NCBI GenBank assembly: GCA_902795355.1
Contig: CADBKZ010000010.1
Coordinates: 1 to 48,403, forward strand
Length of the DNA: 48,403 nucleotides
DNA from: an uncultured Ruminococcus sp.
Lineage (GTDB): Bacteria; Bacillota; Clostridia; Oscillospirales; CAG-272
Direction of reading: 5' to 3'
Numbering within the stretch: position 1 is the first letter of the stretch; every line of letters starts with the position of its first letter. Positions 39,655 to 48,248 of this stretch are shown one piece after another. A program made the translations under genes and the position numbers. Below the pieces are notes generated by a model that was given only the letters and a program-made list of their open reading frames with translations, had not been told where the DNA came from and searched no databases.

Positions 39655-40962
39655 ATGGAACCCGAACAACCGAACCGCCGGAAAAAGCAATGGCTTTTAA
39701 TCATTCTTTGCTGCCTCGCGTACAGTTTTGCCTACGCGGGCAGGTACAGTTATAACGCGAACATCGCGCCGATCATGGCGTTTTACAACGTTACCCGCGC
39801 CGACGCGGGATTGGTCAGCACCTTTTTCTTCTTTGCCTACGGCGTCGGTCAGCTTTTCCACGCGGTGTTCTGTAAATTCTATCCGAAACGCTATGTCATT
39901 CCCGGCGTGCTGGTCCTCTCGGCGGCGATCAACCTCGCTCTGTTCTTCCAGCCGCCGTTTGCGGTCATCAAATATCTTTGGTTGCTCAACGGCATCTGTC
40001 AATCGCTCCTGTGGCCGACGCTGATCCTGACGCTTGGGGAAACCCTTGACGGAGCAATGATGAAACGCGCCGTGCTGACCATGAGTTTCTCGGTGCTGAT
40101 CGGCACCTTCCTCGCCTACGGCGGGAGCGCGCTGTTCAACCTCGGAAACGCGTTTCAGGTGTCCTTCCTGTTCGGCGCGATTCTGATGGTCGCCGTCGGA
40201 ACGGTCTGGTTCTTCTCCTACCGCACCTTAACGGCGAAAGCAGATATAAAAACCGATGAACCGCTCCGACCGATCGAAAAGCAAACCGCGGCGGGCAAAG
40301 CCATCGCGGGCGCGATGGTGGGATTGCTGATCGTTTGCGCCCTCTTTGCCGCTGTGGATAACTTCGTCAAAGACGGGCTGAATACATGGACACCGGTGAT
40401 TCTGAAAGAACAGTTCGGGTTCGGGGACAGCGTTTCGATGGTGATGACGCTGGTTTTGCCGTTCTTCGGTGTGTTCGGCTCGGTTCTGGCATTGCAGACC
40501 AACCGATGGATTAAGGATTTCCGCACGCTCTCGGGGTTCTTCTATCTGTTGCTTTGTGCGGTTCTCGGTATGGTGATGCTCTCGCTCCGGCAAAATGTCG
40601 TTGTTCTGTTTTTGGTCTGTCTGGGGCTGATTTCCTGTCTCGCGCACGGGATCAACGCGGTGCTGACGAGCATCATGCCGCTTGCCATGCGGGAGAAGAT
40701 CAATTCGGGCTTTCTTGCGGGTGCCATGAACGCCGCCTGTTACATCGGCAGTACCGCGAGCGCCTACGGGCTGGGGAAAATCGCGGACGGCAACGGGTGG
40801 AATACCGTAATCACCGTTTTGCTGGTCGCGTCGGTCGCGGCGACGGTCCTTGCAGGCACTGTGACGGTTGCGGCGTGGATTCGGAAAAAACGGCAAAAAA
40901 GAATCGGCACATTACGAAAGGAATCAACGAATGAATCCGGTACATTACCAAAATTTGATTGA
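39655..40962 (+). CDS. MFS transporter, organophosphate:phosphate antiporter-like
   Basis: A 435-residue integral membrane protein with about 12 hydrophobic segments and a central charged loop (about 195-225). The N-terminus KKQWLLIILCCLAYSFAYAG, then RYSYNANIAPIM, resembles GlpT/UhpT/UhpC-type carriers, in which an arginine in this helix binds phosphate. ISCLAHGINAVLTSIMPLAM near helix 10 also fits that family. It is the only transport permease in the window. The gene overlaps the next one by 32 bases (start 40931), so the two are translated together. It may take up a phosphorylated sugar or an oligosaccharide; specificity cannot be read here. Confidence 0.85.
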   Translation: MEPEQPNRRKKQWLLIILCCLAYSFAYAGRYSYNANIAPIMAFYNVTRADAGLVSTFFFFAYGVGQLFHAVFCKFYPKRYVIPGVLVLSAAINLALFFQPPFAVIKYLWLLNGICQSLLWPTLILTLGETLDGAMMKRAVLTMSFSVLIGTFLAYGGSALFNLGNAFQVSFLFGAILMVAVGTVWFFSYRTLTAKADIKTDEPLRPIEKQTAAGKAIAGAMVGLLIVCALFAAVDNFVKDGLNTWTPVILKEQFGFGDSVSMVMTLVLPFFGVFGSVLALQTNRWIKDFRTLSGFFYLLLCAVLGMVMLSLRQNVVVLFLVCLGLISCLAHGINAVLTSIMPLAMREKINSGFLAGAMNAACYIGSTASAYGLGKIADGNGWNTVITVLLVASVAATVLAGTVTVAAWIRKKRQKRIGTLRKESTNESGTLPKFD

Positions 40963-42928
40963 CGTTACGAAACCGCCTTACTGTGCGGACAACACCGGAA
41001 AGAAAGACTGCACGGCGATTCTTTGCCGTGTGCTGAACGATTTGCTGATTCGGGAAGCGGAAGGAATTACAAAAACCGCGGAAAAAATCCTTTCACCGGA
41101 TTTTCCGTCTGCCGTGCCGGGATTCGGCTATATCGGATTTGAAAACCGGAAATATATCTACCGCGAACAGCAGGAAATGGACATCATCTTTCCTGAATAT
41201 GTCCCATCATCCAAAATCATCTATTTTCCTGCCGGAACCTATCTCGTGAGTGACACGGTGTGCTATACGCTGGATTCCATTAAAAACATTTACCATGCAA
41301 AACCGTTCTATCAAATTGCAAGAGGAATCCATTTTCTCGGAGAATCATCGGAAACGGTAACGGTCAAACTTGCCGATAACAGCCGCGGATTTGAGGCGGG
41401 AGCGGGAAAACCGGTCATTTCCTATATTCGGATGTCAAGAGAGGATTGGAGACGGGAGATCACCAACATCGCGCAAATGAACACCTTTTCGGGAATCACC
41501 GTGGATTGCGGAAAAGGAAACCCCGGAGCGATCGGACTGCTGTTTGTTTCATCCAATTCCGGCAGGATCGAGAACAGCAATTTTATTTCCGATGGAAGCG
41601 AATGTGCCATTCAAACGGCGGTTGGCAGCGAAGGTGTCGCAAACGACCTGAAAATCCGCGGATTTGATTACGGAGTGCGAAGCACCGATTCCGCTCCGTT
41701 GATTTGGGAAACCGTTTCCATGACGGACATCCGCAAAGCAGGGATGCAGGTCGGCGGCAGAACCATTCTTCATCATGTCCGATGCGAAAACGCGCCTTTG
41801 TTGCAGTTTGCCCCGGGCTACGGCGTTTGCTTCGCGGACGATGCAAACGTCAATCGCGACGTGAAAACCGATCAAAACACTTTGTTTATCAAAGAAAACA
41901 GCAAGGTGTCGATCTACGGCAGAAGAACGGAGATCCCGTTCGGGGATCGCGTTTGGGAGATGAACCGCGAGATGCCGCCTTTCCCGAAGCCGCCCGATCT
42001 TCCGGATCACGAGTGGGTCTGCGTGGACGATTTCGGCGCGATCGGCGACGGCGTGACCGAGTGTTCCGCCGCGATCCAAAAAGCGTTCGACAGCGGCAAA
42101 GCGGGAATTTGCTTTGGAGAGGGACATTATCTGCTCGACCGTCCCGTAACGATACCTGCATGCGTTCGCGTGATTGATTTTCATTTTTGCGATCTTTTCG
42201 CTGGAGAGAATCTCAAACAATGCAAAGAACAGGGGGCGTTTGTCGTCCGTGAAGATTCGGACGGTCTGCTGACCTTCCGCAATCTTTACACATTTGAACA
42301 GTTTTGCGGATATTTCCGTCTGATCGAACACAGCGCGAAGCGCCCGATTCACTGCAAGGATCTACATACGCAGACCGCCGCCATGTACTTTAACACGGTT
42401 GAGGGGAGCACGGTTTGGCTCGACAACTGCGCGTGTACCACGGGGACCTACTCGCAGGACGCGATCCTGCAACGGATCGGCATGAAACCGGAATATTGCG
42501 GCGTCATCCCGTTTGAATTTCACGGGCAGACGGTCTATGCGCGCAATCTAAACCCGGAACGGGCGGACACAGAGGTTTTGAACGACCGTTCAACGCTTCT
42601 CGTTTACGGCTTGAAAACCGAAGGTCCTGGAACGATGCTCAAAACGGTGAACGGCGGCATTTCGGAAGTTTGCGTGATGAGCGCGGGAATCGGGAAAACC
42701 GACGCACCGAACGCGCTGATCTCAACCGACGGTTCCGTAACAAATCTCTACGGCTTGCGAATCGGTGGCTATGCTCCGCATCTGTTGTTCAATAAAATCG
42801 TGGAAGAATCGGACGGAAAAGAAACAAAATCCTTTTTCAGAACCGATATTCACGGGCAGGAGATTAACGAAAACACCAAAACGGTGATTTGCTATTGTAA
42901 TTACTTCCCAAACGAGGTGTTACCATGA
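40931..42928 (+). CDS. Two-domain PL3-like beta-helix protein
   Basis: A 665-residue protein without signal peptide. The ATG at 40931 has AAAGGA eight bases upstream and lies inside the transporter gene end. Two right-handed beta-helix domains of the pectate-lyase-3/rhamnogalacturonase type are visible: the first from about 5 (DVTKPPYCADNTGKKDCTAI, YFPAGTYLVSDTV), the second from about 362 (VDDFGAIGDGVTECSAAIQK, then FGEGHYLLDRPV). Both begin with the family's D-(F)GA-x-GDG/ADNTGKKD-type motif. Such proteins cleave or isomerise polysaccharide backbones; here it is intracellular and would act on oligomers. Its TGA overlaps the ATG of the glycyl radical enzyme gene (ATGA). A catalytic triad could not be assigned. 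Confidence 0.78.
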   Translation: MNPVHYQNLIDVTKPPYCADNTGKKDCTAILCRVLNDLLIREAEGITKTAEKILSPDFPSAVPGFGYIGFENRKYIYREQQEMDIIFPEYVPSSKIIYFPAGTYLVSDTVCYTLDSIKNIYHAKPFYQIARGIHFLGESSETVTVKLADNSRGFEAGAGKPVISYIRMSREDWRREITNIAQMNTFSGITVDCGKGNPGAIGLLFVSSNSGRIENSNFISDGSECAIQTAVGSEGVANDLKIRGFDYGVRSTDSAPLIWETVSMTDIRKAGMQVGGRTILHHVRCENAPLLQFAPGYGVCFADDANVNRDVKTDQNTLFIKENSKVSIYGRRTEIPFGDRVWEMNREMPPFPKPPDLPDHEWVCVDDFGAIGDGVTECSAAIQKAFDSGKAGICFGEGHYLLDRPVTIPACVRVIDFHFCDLFAGENLKQCKEQGAFVVREDSDGLLTFRNLYTFEQFCGYFRLIEHSAKRPIHCKDLHTQTAAMYFNTVEGSTVWLDNCACTTGTYSQDAILQRIGMKPEYCGVIPFEFHGQTVYARNLNPERADTEVLNDRSTLLVYGLKTEGPGTMLKTVNGGISEVCVMSAGIGKTDAPNALISTDGSVTNLYGLRIGGYAPHLLFNKIVEESDGKETKSFFRTDIHGQEINENTKTVICYCNYFPNEVLP

Positions 42929-44898
42929 ACCAGGAACTTTACCAATACTATATCATCGACCGCGTCCACCGGGGCTTGCGGTCGGACTGGAAGGAAGATC
43001 TGGCGGGCGCATATTCCGCTCTGGGGCTTTCTCCCGAGGAGCGCATGGTGCGCCGGTTCGAGGCGGCCTGTGCCAAAGAAACGCCGGTCATCCATCCGCT
43101 GGAACAGATCGCGATGCGCCGCACTCTGCGCAAACTGCCCGACGTGCTGACCGAGCAGGAATGGGCTGACGTCCGTAAGGATCACTACGTTCACGAACTC
43201 GGCTACGTTTCCAACCTTTCTCCCGACTATGAAAAAACCATCGCCGAGGGTCTGCTTGCCCGCCGAGAGAGCGTCACGTCATCGCAAAAGCGGATCATCG
43301 ACGCCATCATCGGTCTTTGCGACCGCTACCGCGACGAGGCCGTGCGCATGGGTCGGGACGACCTTGTTTCCGTCTTTACACAAGTCCCGCGCTACGGCGC
43401 CCGCAACTTCCGCGAGGCGCTCCAATTCTTCCGGATCCTGCACTTTGCTCTCTGGCTCGAAGGCGACTACCACAACACCGTGGGGCGCTTTGACCAATAT
43501 ATGTACCCCTACTTCCAAAAGGACATGGAAGCCGGACTTTACACCAAAGAAACCGCGCTGGAACTCGTGGAAGACTTCTTCCTCTCCTTCAACAAGGACA
43601 GCGACCTCTACGTTGGCGTTCAGCAGGGAGATAACGGGCAGAGCATGGTGCTGAGCGGCAAACTCGCGGACGGCTCCGAGGGCTTTAACGAACTCTCCGA
43701 ACTCTGCCTGCTCGCCAGCCGGAACCTCAAACTCATCGACCCGAAGATCAATCTCCGCGTGAATAAAAATACCCCTCTCAAACTCTACGAAAAGGGGACC
43801 GAACTGACCAAAGTGGGGCTCGGCTTCCCACAGTATTCCAACGACGATATCGTGATTGAGGGGCTTACCAAACTCGGCTACGACTACGCCGACGCGGTCA
43901 ACTACGTGGTGGCCGCCTGCTGGGAGTTCATCATTCCCGGCGTGGGCAACGACATTGCCAACATCGGTGCGGTCAACTTCCCCAAACTTGTCGATGAAGT
44001 CCTGCGCGCCTATCTCCCCACCGGCGGGGACTTTGCAGGTCTGCTCCAAGCCGTGAAAGCCGCGATCCAAACCGAATGTGACCGGCAGACGGCGACCATC
44101 CAAAACGTGTGGTTTCTGCCTTCTCCCTTCATGGACCTGCTCCGCGACGCGAAGAAATATAACAATTTCGGTCTGCACGGATGCGGCATCGCCTCGGCGG
44201 CCGACGCTCTGGCGGCGGTGAAGGAATATGTCTTTGACAAAAAAGCGGTCACGCCCGAACGCCTGTTCGCGGCTTTGGACACCGACTGGGCAAACGACCC
44301 CGAACTGCTCCATCTGCTCCGCTACGAGGCGCCGAAGATGGGACGAAACGACGACAGAGCCGACAACATGGGCGCGTTCATTCTGGGCACCTTTGCCGAC
44401 GCTCTGGACGGCAAGAAGAACGACCTCGGCGGCGTGTGGAGAGCGGGGACGGGTACCGCCATGTACTACCTCTGGCACGCCCGCGACCTCGGCGCCACCG
44501 CCGACGGCCGCCGCGCGGGAGAGCCGTTCGGCACCAACTTCTCGCCCAACCTGTTCACCGAAATCCCGGGTCCGCTCTCGGATATTCAGTCCTTCACCAA
44601 ACAGGACCTCTCCCGCACGATCAACGGAGGTCCCCTGACCCTCGAATTTGCCGCCGGTATCTTCAACCGGCCGGAGAGCATCGGGAAGGTGGCCATGCTC
44701 ATCAAGCATTTTGTGGAGCGCGGCGGGCACCAACTCCAACTGAACGCCGTGAACCTGGACGCCATGAAGGACGCGCAGAAACACCCCGAACGGTACCAGC
44801 AACTGGTCGTCCGCATCTGGGGTTGGTCGGCCTACTTTGTGGAACTCGACCGCGACTTCCAGAACCACGTGATGGCGCGGCAGGAATACGCGGTTTAA
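42925..44898 (+). CDS. Glycyl radical enzyme, pyruvate formate-lyase family, unusual active site
   Basis: A 657-residue glycyl radical enzyme, shorter than PFL or the diol dehydratases (about 750-850). The C-terminal radical loop is VVRIWGWSAYFVEL with Gly633; the usual form is R-V-S/A-G-Y. The thiyl-radical cysteine is Cys332 in VVAACWEFIIPGVGND, where dehydratases have G-C-V-E-P; Glu334 keeps the C-x-E spacing of the catalytic base, while Trp333 and Phe335 differ. LQLNAVNLDAMKDAQKHPE matches the usual C-terminal domain. The activase gene follows 22 bases on. It needs an anaerobic cell. I expect a dehydratase or C-C/C-O lyase on a sugar-derived substrate, but not PFL itself. ATGA-coupled to the beta-helix gene; SD GAGGTG. 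Confidence 0.88.
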   Translation: MNQELYQYYIIDRVHRGLRSDWKEDLAGAYSALGLSPEERMVRRFEAACAKETPVIHPLEQIAMRRTLRKLPDVLTEQEWADVRKDHYVHELGYVSNLSPDYEKTIAEGLLARRESVTSSQKRIIDAIIGLCDRYRDEAVRMGRDDLVSVFTQVPRYGARNFREALQFFRILHFALWLEGDYHNTVGRFDQYMYPYFQKDMEAGLYTKETALELVEDFFLSFNKDSDLYVGVQQGDNGQSMVLSGKLADGSEGFNELSELCLLASRNLKLIDPKINLRVNKNTPLKLYEKGTELTKVGLGFPQYSNDDIVIEGLTKLGYDYADAVNYVVAACWEFIIPGVGNDIANIGAVNFPKLVDEVLRAYLPTGGDFAGLLQAVKAAIQTECDRQTATIQNVWFLPSPFMDLLRDAKKYNNFGLHGCGIASAADALAAVKEYVFDKKAVTPERLFAALDTDWANDPELLHLLRYEAPKMGRNDDRADNMGAFILGTFADALDGKKNDLGGVWRAGTGTAMYYLWHARDLGATADGRRAGEPFGTNFSPNLFTEIPGPLSDIQSFTKQDLSRTINGGPLTLEFAAGIFNRPESIGKVAMLIKHFVERGGHQLQLNAVNLDAMKDAQKHPERYQQLVVRIWGWSAYFVELDRDFQNHVMARQEYAV

Positions 44899-44920
44899 CG
44901 CGGAAAAGGGGCGATTTCGC

Positions 44921-45679
44921 ATGACAGGTATCATTTTTGACGTCAAAGAGTTTGCCCTGAACGACGGCGCGGGCATCCGCACCACGGTGTTCTTCAAGGG
45001 GTGCCCTCTGCGCTGCGCGTGGTGCCACAACCCCGAGGGGCTGGACCCGAAACCCGAACTCTACGTCAAGCAGAACGGGTGCCTGGAATGCGGGCTTTGC
45101 CGCCGTCCCTGCTCCCATCCCGAATGCCAACGGTTCGGGCGGTGTCTGCACGTTTGCCCGAAGAACCTGGTCACGGTCAAGGGCGAGGAAGTGGCGGCGG
45201 CCGACCTTGCCGCGCGCCTCTTGCGCGGGAGCGACCTATTGCGCGCGTCCGGCGGCGGGGTCACGCTCTCGGGCGGCGAACCGCTCCTGCAAGCCGACTT
45301 CGCCTGCGAACTGCTCGACCTGCTGAACGGAAAAGTCCACAGAGCCATTGAAACTTCGGGATACGCGACCGCCGAAACCTTCCGCAAGGTCGTTTCGCGG
45401 TGCGAATTCGTCTATATGGACTTAAAACTGGCCGACCCCGAAGAACACAGGAAGTGGACCGGCGTTTCCAACGAGAAAATTCTCGCCAACGCCGCGTGGC
45501 TCAAACAAAGCGGCATCCCGCACACCTTCCGCACGCCGCTCATCCCGAATATTGTGGGCACCCCCGAAAACCTCGCCGCGATCGCCGAGATCGTGGGAGC
45601 CGACCCGTGGGAGCAACTCCCCAACAACGCCCTCGCCCCCGCCAAATACAAAAGCGTGGGGAGAGTGTGGAGATTGTGA
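44921..45679 (+). CDS. Glycyl radical enzyme activating enzyme (radical SAM)
   Basis: A 252-residue radical SAM protein that installs the glycyl radical on the enzyme encoded just upstream. The SAM cluster is KGCPLRCAWCHNPEG (Cys28, Cys32, Cys35). A ferredoxin-like insert follows with Cys54, 57, 60, 64, 69, 75 and 79 (CLECGLCRRPC, then GRCLHVCPKN), as in the activases of dehydratase-type glycyl radical enzymes. GGGVTLSGGEPLLQ and ETSGYA bind SAM. It ends PAKYKSVGRVWRL, about 30 residues earlier than usual, where activases normally carry on after the YxxLGR-type motif. SD AAAAGGGG. Near 45679 the last helix may have been lost. Confidence 0.92.
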   Translation: MTGIIFDVKEFALNDGAGIRTTVFFKGCPLRCAWCHNPEGLDPKPELYVKQNGCLECGLCRRPCSHPECQRFGRCLHVCPKNLVTVKGEEVAAADLAARLLRGSDLLRASGGGVTLSGGEPLLQADFACELLDLLNGKVHRAIETSGYATAETFRKVVSRCEFVYMDLKLADPEEHRKWTGVSNEKILANAAWLKQSGIPHTFRTPLIPNIVGTPENLAAIAEIVGADPWEQLPNNALAPAKYKSVGRVWRL

Positions 45680-45795
45680 TTGACAGCAACCAAAATCACA
45701 ATTGAATCTCGTAACCCGAACAAAGAGAAATACGTAGGCATTCCCGTGGACGGCGGATAGGAACTGAACGTTTATACCGGGAAATTTTTCACATT
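45680..45795 (+). other. Intergenic, possible short remnant
   Basis: About 116 bases after the activase. In the activase frame, beyond its TGA, 26 further sense codons (KITIESRNPNKEKYVGIPVD, then a stop) look protein-like, but no start, SD or known match supports a gene. It may be a decayed gene end or chance. Confidence 0.3.
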
Positions 45796-45919
45796 ACCTC
45801 GAACTTGTGTCAAAACTGATGAAAGTTTTAGATATTTTTTTATAATACCCTTGATAATTTCCGAAAAGTGTGGTATAATATATCTATAAATTGAATCGAT
45901 TCTGACACAAGTTTGAGGT
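45796..45919. repeat. Imperfect inverted repeat around the ATPase promoter
   Basis: ACCTCGAACTTGTGTCAAAA with its extension to 45820 (45796-45820) is the near reverse complement of 45895-45919 (core TGACACAAGTTTGAGGT). About 20 of 25 positions agree, arms 74 bases apart. The arms enclose the promoter at 45851-45879; the right arm also covers the ATPase SD. This could be an operator pair or the end of a mobile segment. Confidence 0.65.
45851..45879 (+). promoter_or_regulatory. Promoter for the ATPase gene
   Basis: TTGATA (45851-45856), 17 bases, TATAAT (45874-45879); ATG at 45927. Confidence 0.8.
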
Positions 45920-45926
45920 GAAATAT

Positions 45927-47204
45927 ATGATAAAAAGAGATTTTTACCTGAATCGCATCATTCATAATATGTGGAACGGCGAGGTAAAGGTGATTACGGG
46001 AATCCGCAGGTGTGGCAAATCCACCCTGCTTTTCGATTTGTTTTTTGAGTATTTGACGAAAACAAGAGGTGTTGACGAAAATCTGATTATCAGATTAGAA
46101 CTTGATCAGCGTAAACACTACAAATACAGAAATCCCATTACACTTTGCGAATATGTGGAAAGCATCGTGCTTCCCAATCAAGAAAAACAATATTTTCTGT
46201 TTATCGACGAGGTTCAGTTCACGAAAAAAATCGTCGATGAAGAAAACGGCGGCATCGAGGTTACAATCTACGATATGCTCAACGAGCTGAAAGCATACAA
46301 AAATCTTGACGTCTATGTAACGGGTAGTAATTCCCATGCGCTTTCTGGGGATATTGCAACCGAGTTCCGGGGCAGAGCAACGCAAATTCACGTATATCCA
46401 CTGTCATTTGACGAATATTACGCTTATGTCGGCGGTGATGAACGCAAAGCGTTAGACAGATATATGCTGTACGGCGGAATGCCCAGAGTGCTTTTGATGG
46501 ATGACGACCGGGATATCAAAGAATATTTGATTTCTCTTTATAAGGAAATGTACGTCAAAGATATCGTAGAGCGTCACAGAATAGAGCGTGAGGACATTTT
46601 GAATGATATTCTTGATTTTCTTTCTTCCCAAATCAGCTCCTTGACAAACCCGACAAATATTGCAAATGCGATTGCAAATACGCGAAAAGAGAAAATCAAT
46701 CCGGCGCTGGTATCAAACTATATAATCTATATTGTCGATTCCTTTTTGGTAAACGTAGCGAAGCGGTTTGACGTAAAGGGAAAGACCTATTTCAACTATC
46801 CGAACAAGTATTACTACACCGATATCGGCCTCCGCAACGCGCGTTTGAATTACAGGCAGTTTGACGCGGGGCACATTATGGAGAATATCGTGTACAACGA
46901 ACTTGTCAAACGTGGATATTCGGTTGACGTTGGCGTGGTTTACGACCGCTCAACAGGCAGTAATATTCAAAGAGAAATCGATTTTGTTGTGAACGACGGA
47001 GACCGCAAACTCTATATTCAATCGGCATTCCGAATTGATACCGAAGAAAAGACGTCGTCCGAGCTTGCATCTCTGAAGCTTACGAAGGATTTCTTTAAAA
47101 AGATTATTGTTCGTATGGATATCCCTCATCATTTCTACGACGAAAACGGCATATACCACTGCAATCTCATTGATTTGCTTTTGAATAGAGTAGAATTATT
47201 TTGA
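45927..47204 (+). CDS. AAA_14/DUF4143 ATPase
   Basis: A 425-residue ATPase, ATG at 45927 with GAGGTG six bases upstream. The AAA part has Walker A TGIRRCGKSTLL (24-35), Walker B YFLFIDEVQF, sensor VYVTGSNSHALSG and REFRGRATQI-like arginine motif (EFRGRATQIHVYPLSF). The C-terminal DUF4143 domain has YYTDIGLRNARL, HIMENIVYNELVKRGY, and EIDFVVNDGD, which looks like a restriction-endonuclease-like core (E...D...ExD). Composition is visibly more AT-rich than the sugar genes, so it was probably acquired. Proteins of this class are abundant, often single genes, in gut bacteria; proposed roles include mobile-element or toxin-type functions, none proven. Confidence 0.9.
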   Translation: MIKRDFYLNRIIHNMWNGEVKVITGIRRCGKSTLLFDLFFEYLTKTRGVDENLIIRLELDQRKHYKYRNPITLCEYVESIVLPNQEKQYFLFIDEVQFTKKIVDEENGGIEVTIYDMLNELKAYKNLDVYVTGSNSHALSGDIATEFRGRATQIHVYPLSFDEYYAYVGGDERKALDRYMLYGGMPRVLLMDDDRDIKEYLISLYKEMYVKDIVERHRIEREDILNDILDFLSSQISSLTNPTNIANAIANTRKEKINPALVSNYIIYIVDSFLVNVAKRFDVKGKTYFNYPNKYYYTDIGLRNARLNYRQFDAGHIMENIVYNELVKRGYSVDVGVVYDRSTGSNIQREIDFVVNDGDRKLYIQSAFRIDTEEKTSSELASLKLTKDFFKKIIVRMDIPHHFYDENGIYHCNLIDLLLNRVELF

Positions 47205-47435
47205 TAAGATTGCTTGACTTTTCTCTTGCGCTGGACACACGAACGCTATTCCGGAAATCGGGTTTCCCGATTGTTCGGCGCGGCGGTAGGCGCGCTCTCG
47301 AAAGCGCGACGAAGTTGCACTTTCCTTTACCTGCTTAGGCATTGGCAATAGCCAATATCATGTTGCATTCTGTAAGCTGAAAAAGTCGCCGTAAACAAGA
47401 TCATAATCTCGGCAAAAGGACACTGTAAAAGAGTT
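47205..47435 (+). other. Intergenic with three small hairpins, no gene seen
   Basis: The 231 bases hold AATCGGG/CCCGATT (47256-47262 with 47266-47272), a CGCGCT/AGCGCG stem near 47290-47310 and ATTGGC/GCCAAT (47341-47346 with 47351-47356). The first could end the ATPase transcript, although no T-run follows. No open frame or RNA gene is supported. Confidence 0.4.
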
Positions 47436-48248
47436 ATGGACAAGATAGCATATCATTACAACAAAAAGAAAATCCCTGCCGAAACTGCGGGGAAATATCT
47501 CTATTTCTATCCTTGCGACGATCCCGAAAAAGCGACCGCTTGGCTGGAGGGACACGGATTCTCGGTTCTGGAAGTGAGCGAAAAAGAGTGGGAAGCATTA
47601 TTCGAATTGGATCGGCTCGAATACAACAGCCACCACAAATATACCCGTCATATAACTCCAATGCCGGAAGAGGAGGAAGACAAATTGCCCGTAGGGCAAC
47701 AGGAACGATTGCATTTTGATGAGGCTCCTATTCCTGAGACTGTGGCTGAAAAAGTGGATAAGCAGGCACTCCTTTCCAAGCTCTCCGAAAAAGAGCAACA
47801 ATACCTCGCGTGTCTGGACAAAGGGTTTACACAAAAGCAGGTCGCAAAACAATTCGGCGTTTCTCAAGGCTATGTTTCTATGGTCAAACAACAGGCGCAG
47901 TATAATCTGGATTACAAAGAGTATCGCGCCGCTTTGCAATCAAATGATCCGGGATTTGTTTGGAAATGTTGGGATCGTTTCTCCCGAAAAATGGAGATGC
48001 CCATGTTTCTTGACATCGAACTGGATTACGTAATCGGTTGCTTGCACCCGAACGATATTGCCCACTTTCTGTATTGGTATTATAGCATAGTATATTTTTT
48101 CTTTCCTTGTATAATGTTAAACAAAACATCGGTGAGATACATACCTGCCAATCCACCAGCAATCCCAAAAATAATATCGAGTATTTTTTTTATCACAGTG
48201 CCTATGACAGCACCACTATTATCAATATTATTTACTGGAGCATTTTGA
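47436..48248 (+). CDS. Sigma-70 region-4-like HTH protein, C-terminus apparently replaced
   Basis: A 270-codon frame. Residues 1-90 are of unknown fold, with an acidic linker (PMPEEEEDKLPVG). Residues 115-155 hold a helix-turn-helix (LSEKEQQYLACLDKGFTQKQ, VAKQFGVSQGYVSMVKQQ) like sigma factor region 4, and such proteins occur on mobile elements and phages. Up to about residue 215 (HPNDIAHFLYWYY) the sequence looks like a natural protein. From there to the stop at 48248 it is simply antisense to the RHS gene that ends at 48080, so the last 55 residues are unlikely to be native. The original end was probably lost at a recombination point near 48080. No good SD; start is provisional. Confidence 0.6.
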   Translation: MDKIAYHYNKKKIPAETAGKYLYFYPCDDPEKATAWLEGHGFSVLEVSEKEWEALFELDRLEYNSHHKYTRHITPMPEEEEDKLPVGQQERLHFDEAPIPETVAEKVDKQALLSKLSEKEQQYLACLDKGFTQKQVAKQFGVSQGYVSMVKQQAQYNLDYKEYRAALQSNDPGFVWKCWDRFSRKMEMPMFLDIELDYVIGCLHPNDIAHFLYWYYSIVYFFFPCIMLNKTSVRYIPANPPAIPKIISSIFFITVPMTAPLLSILFTGAF

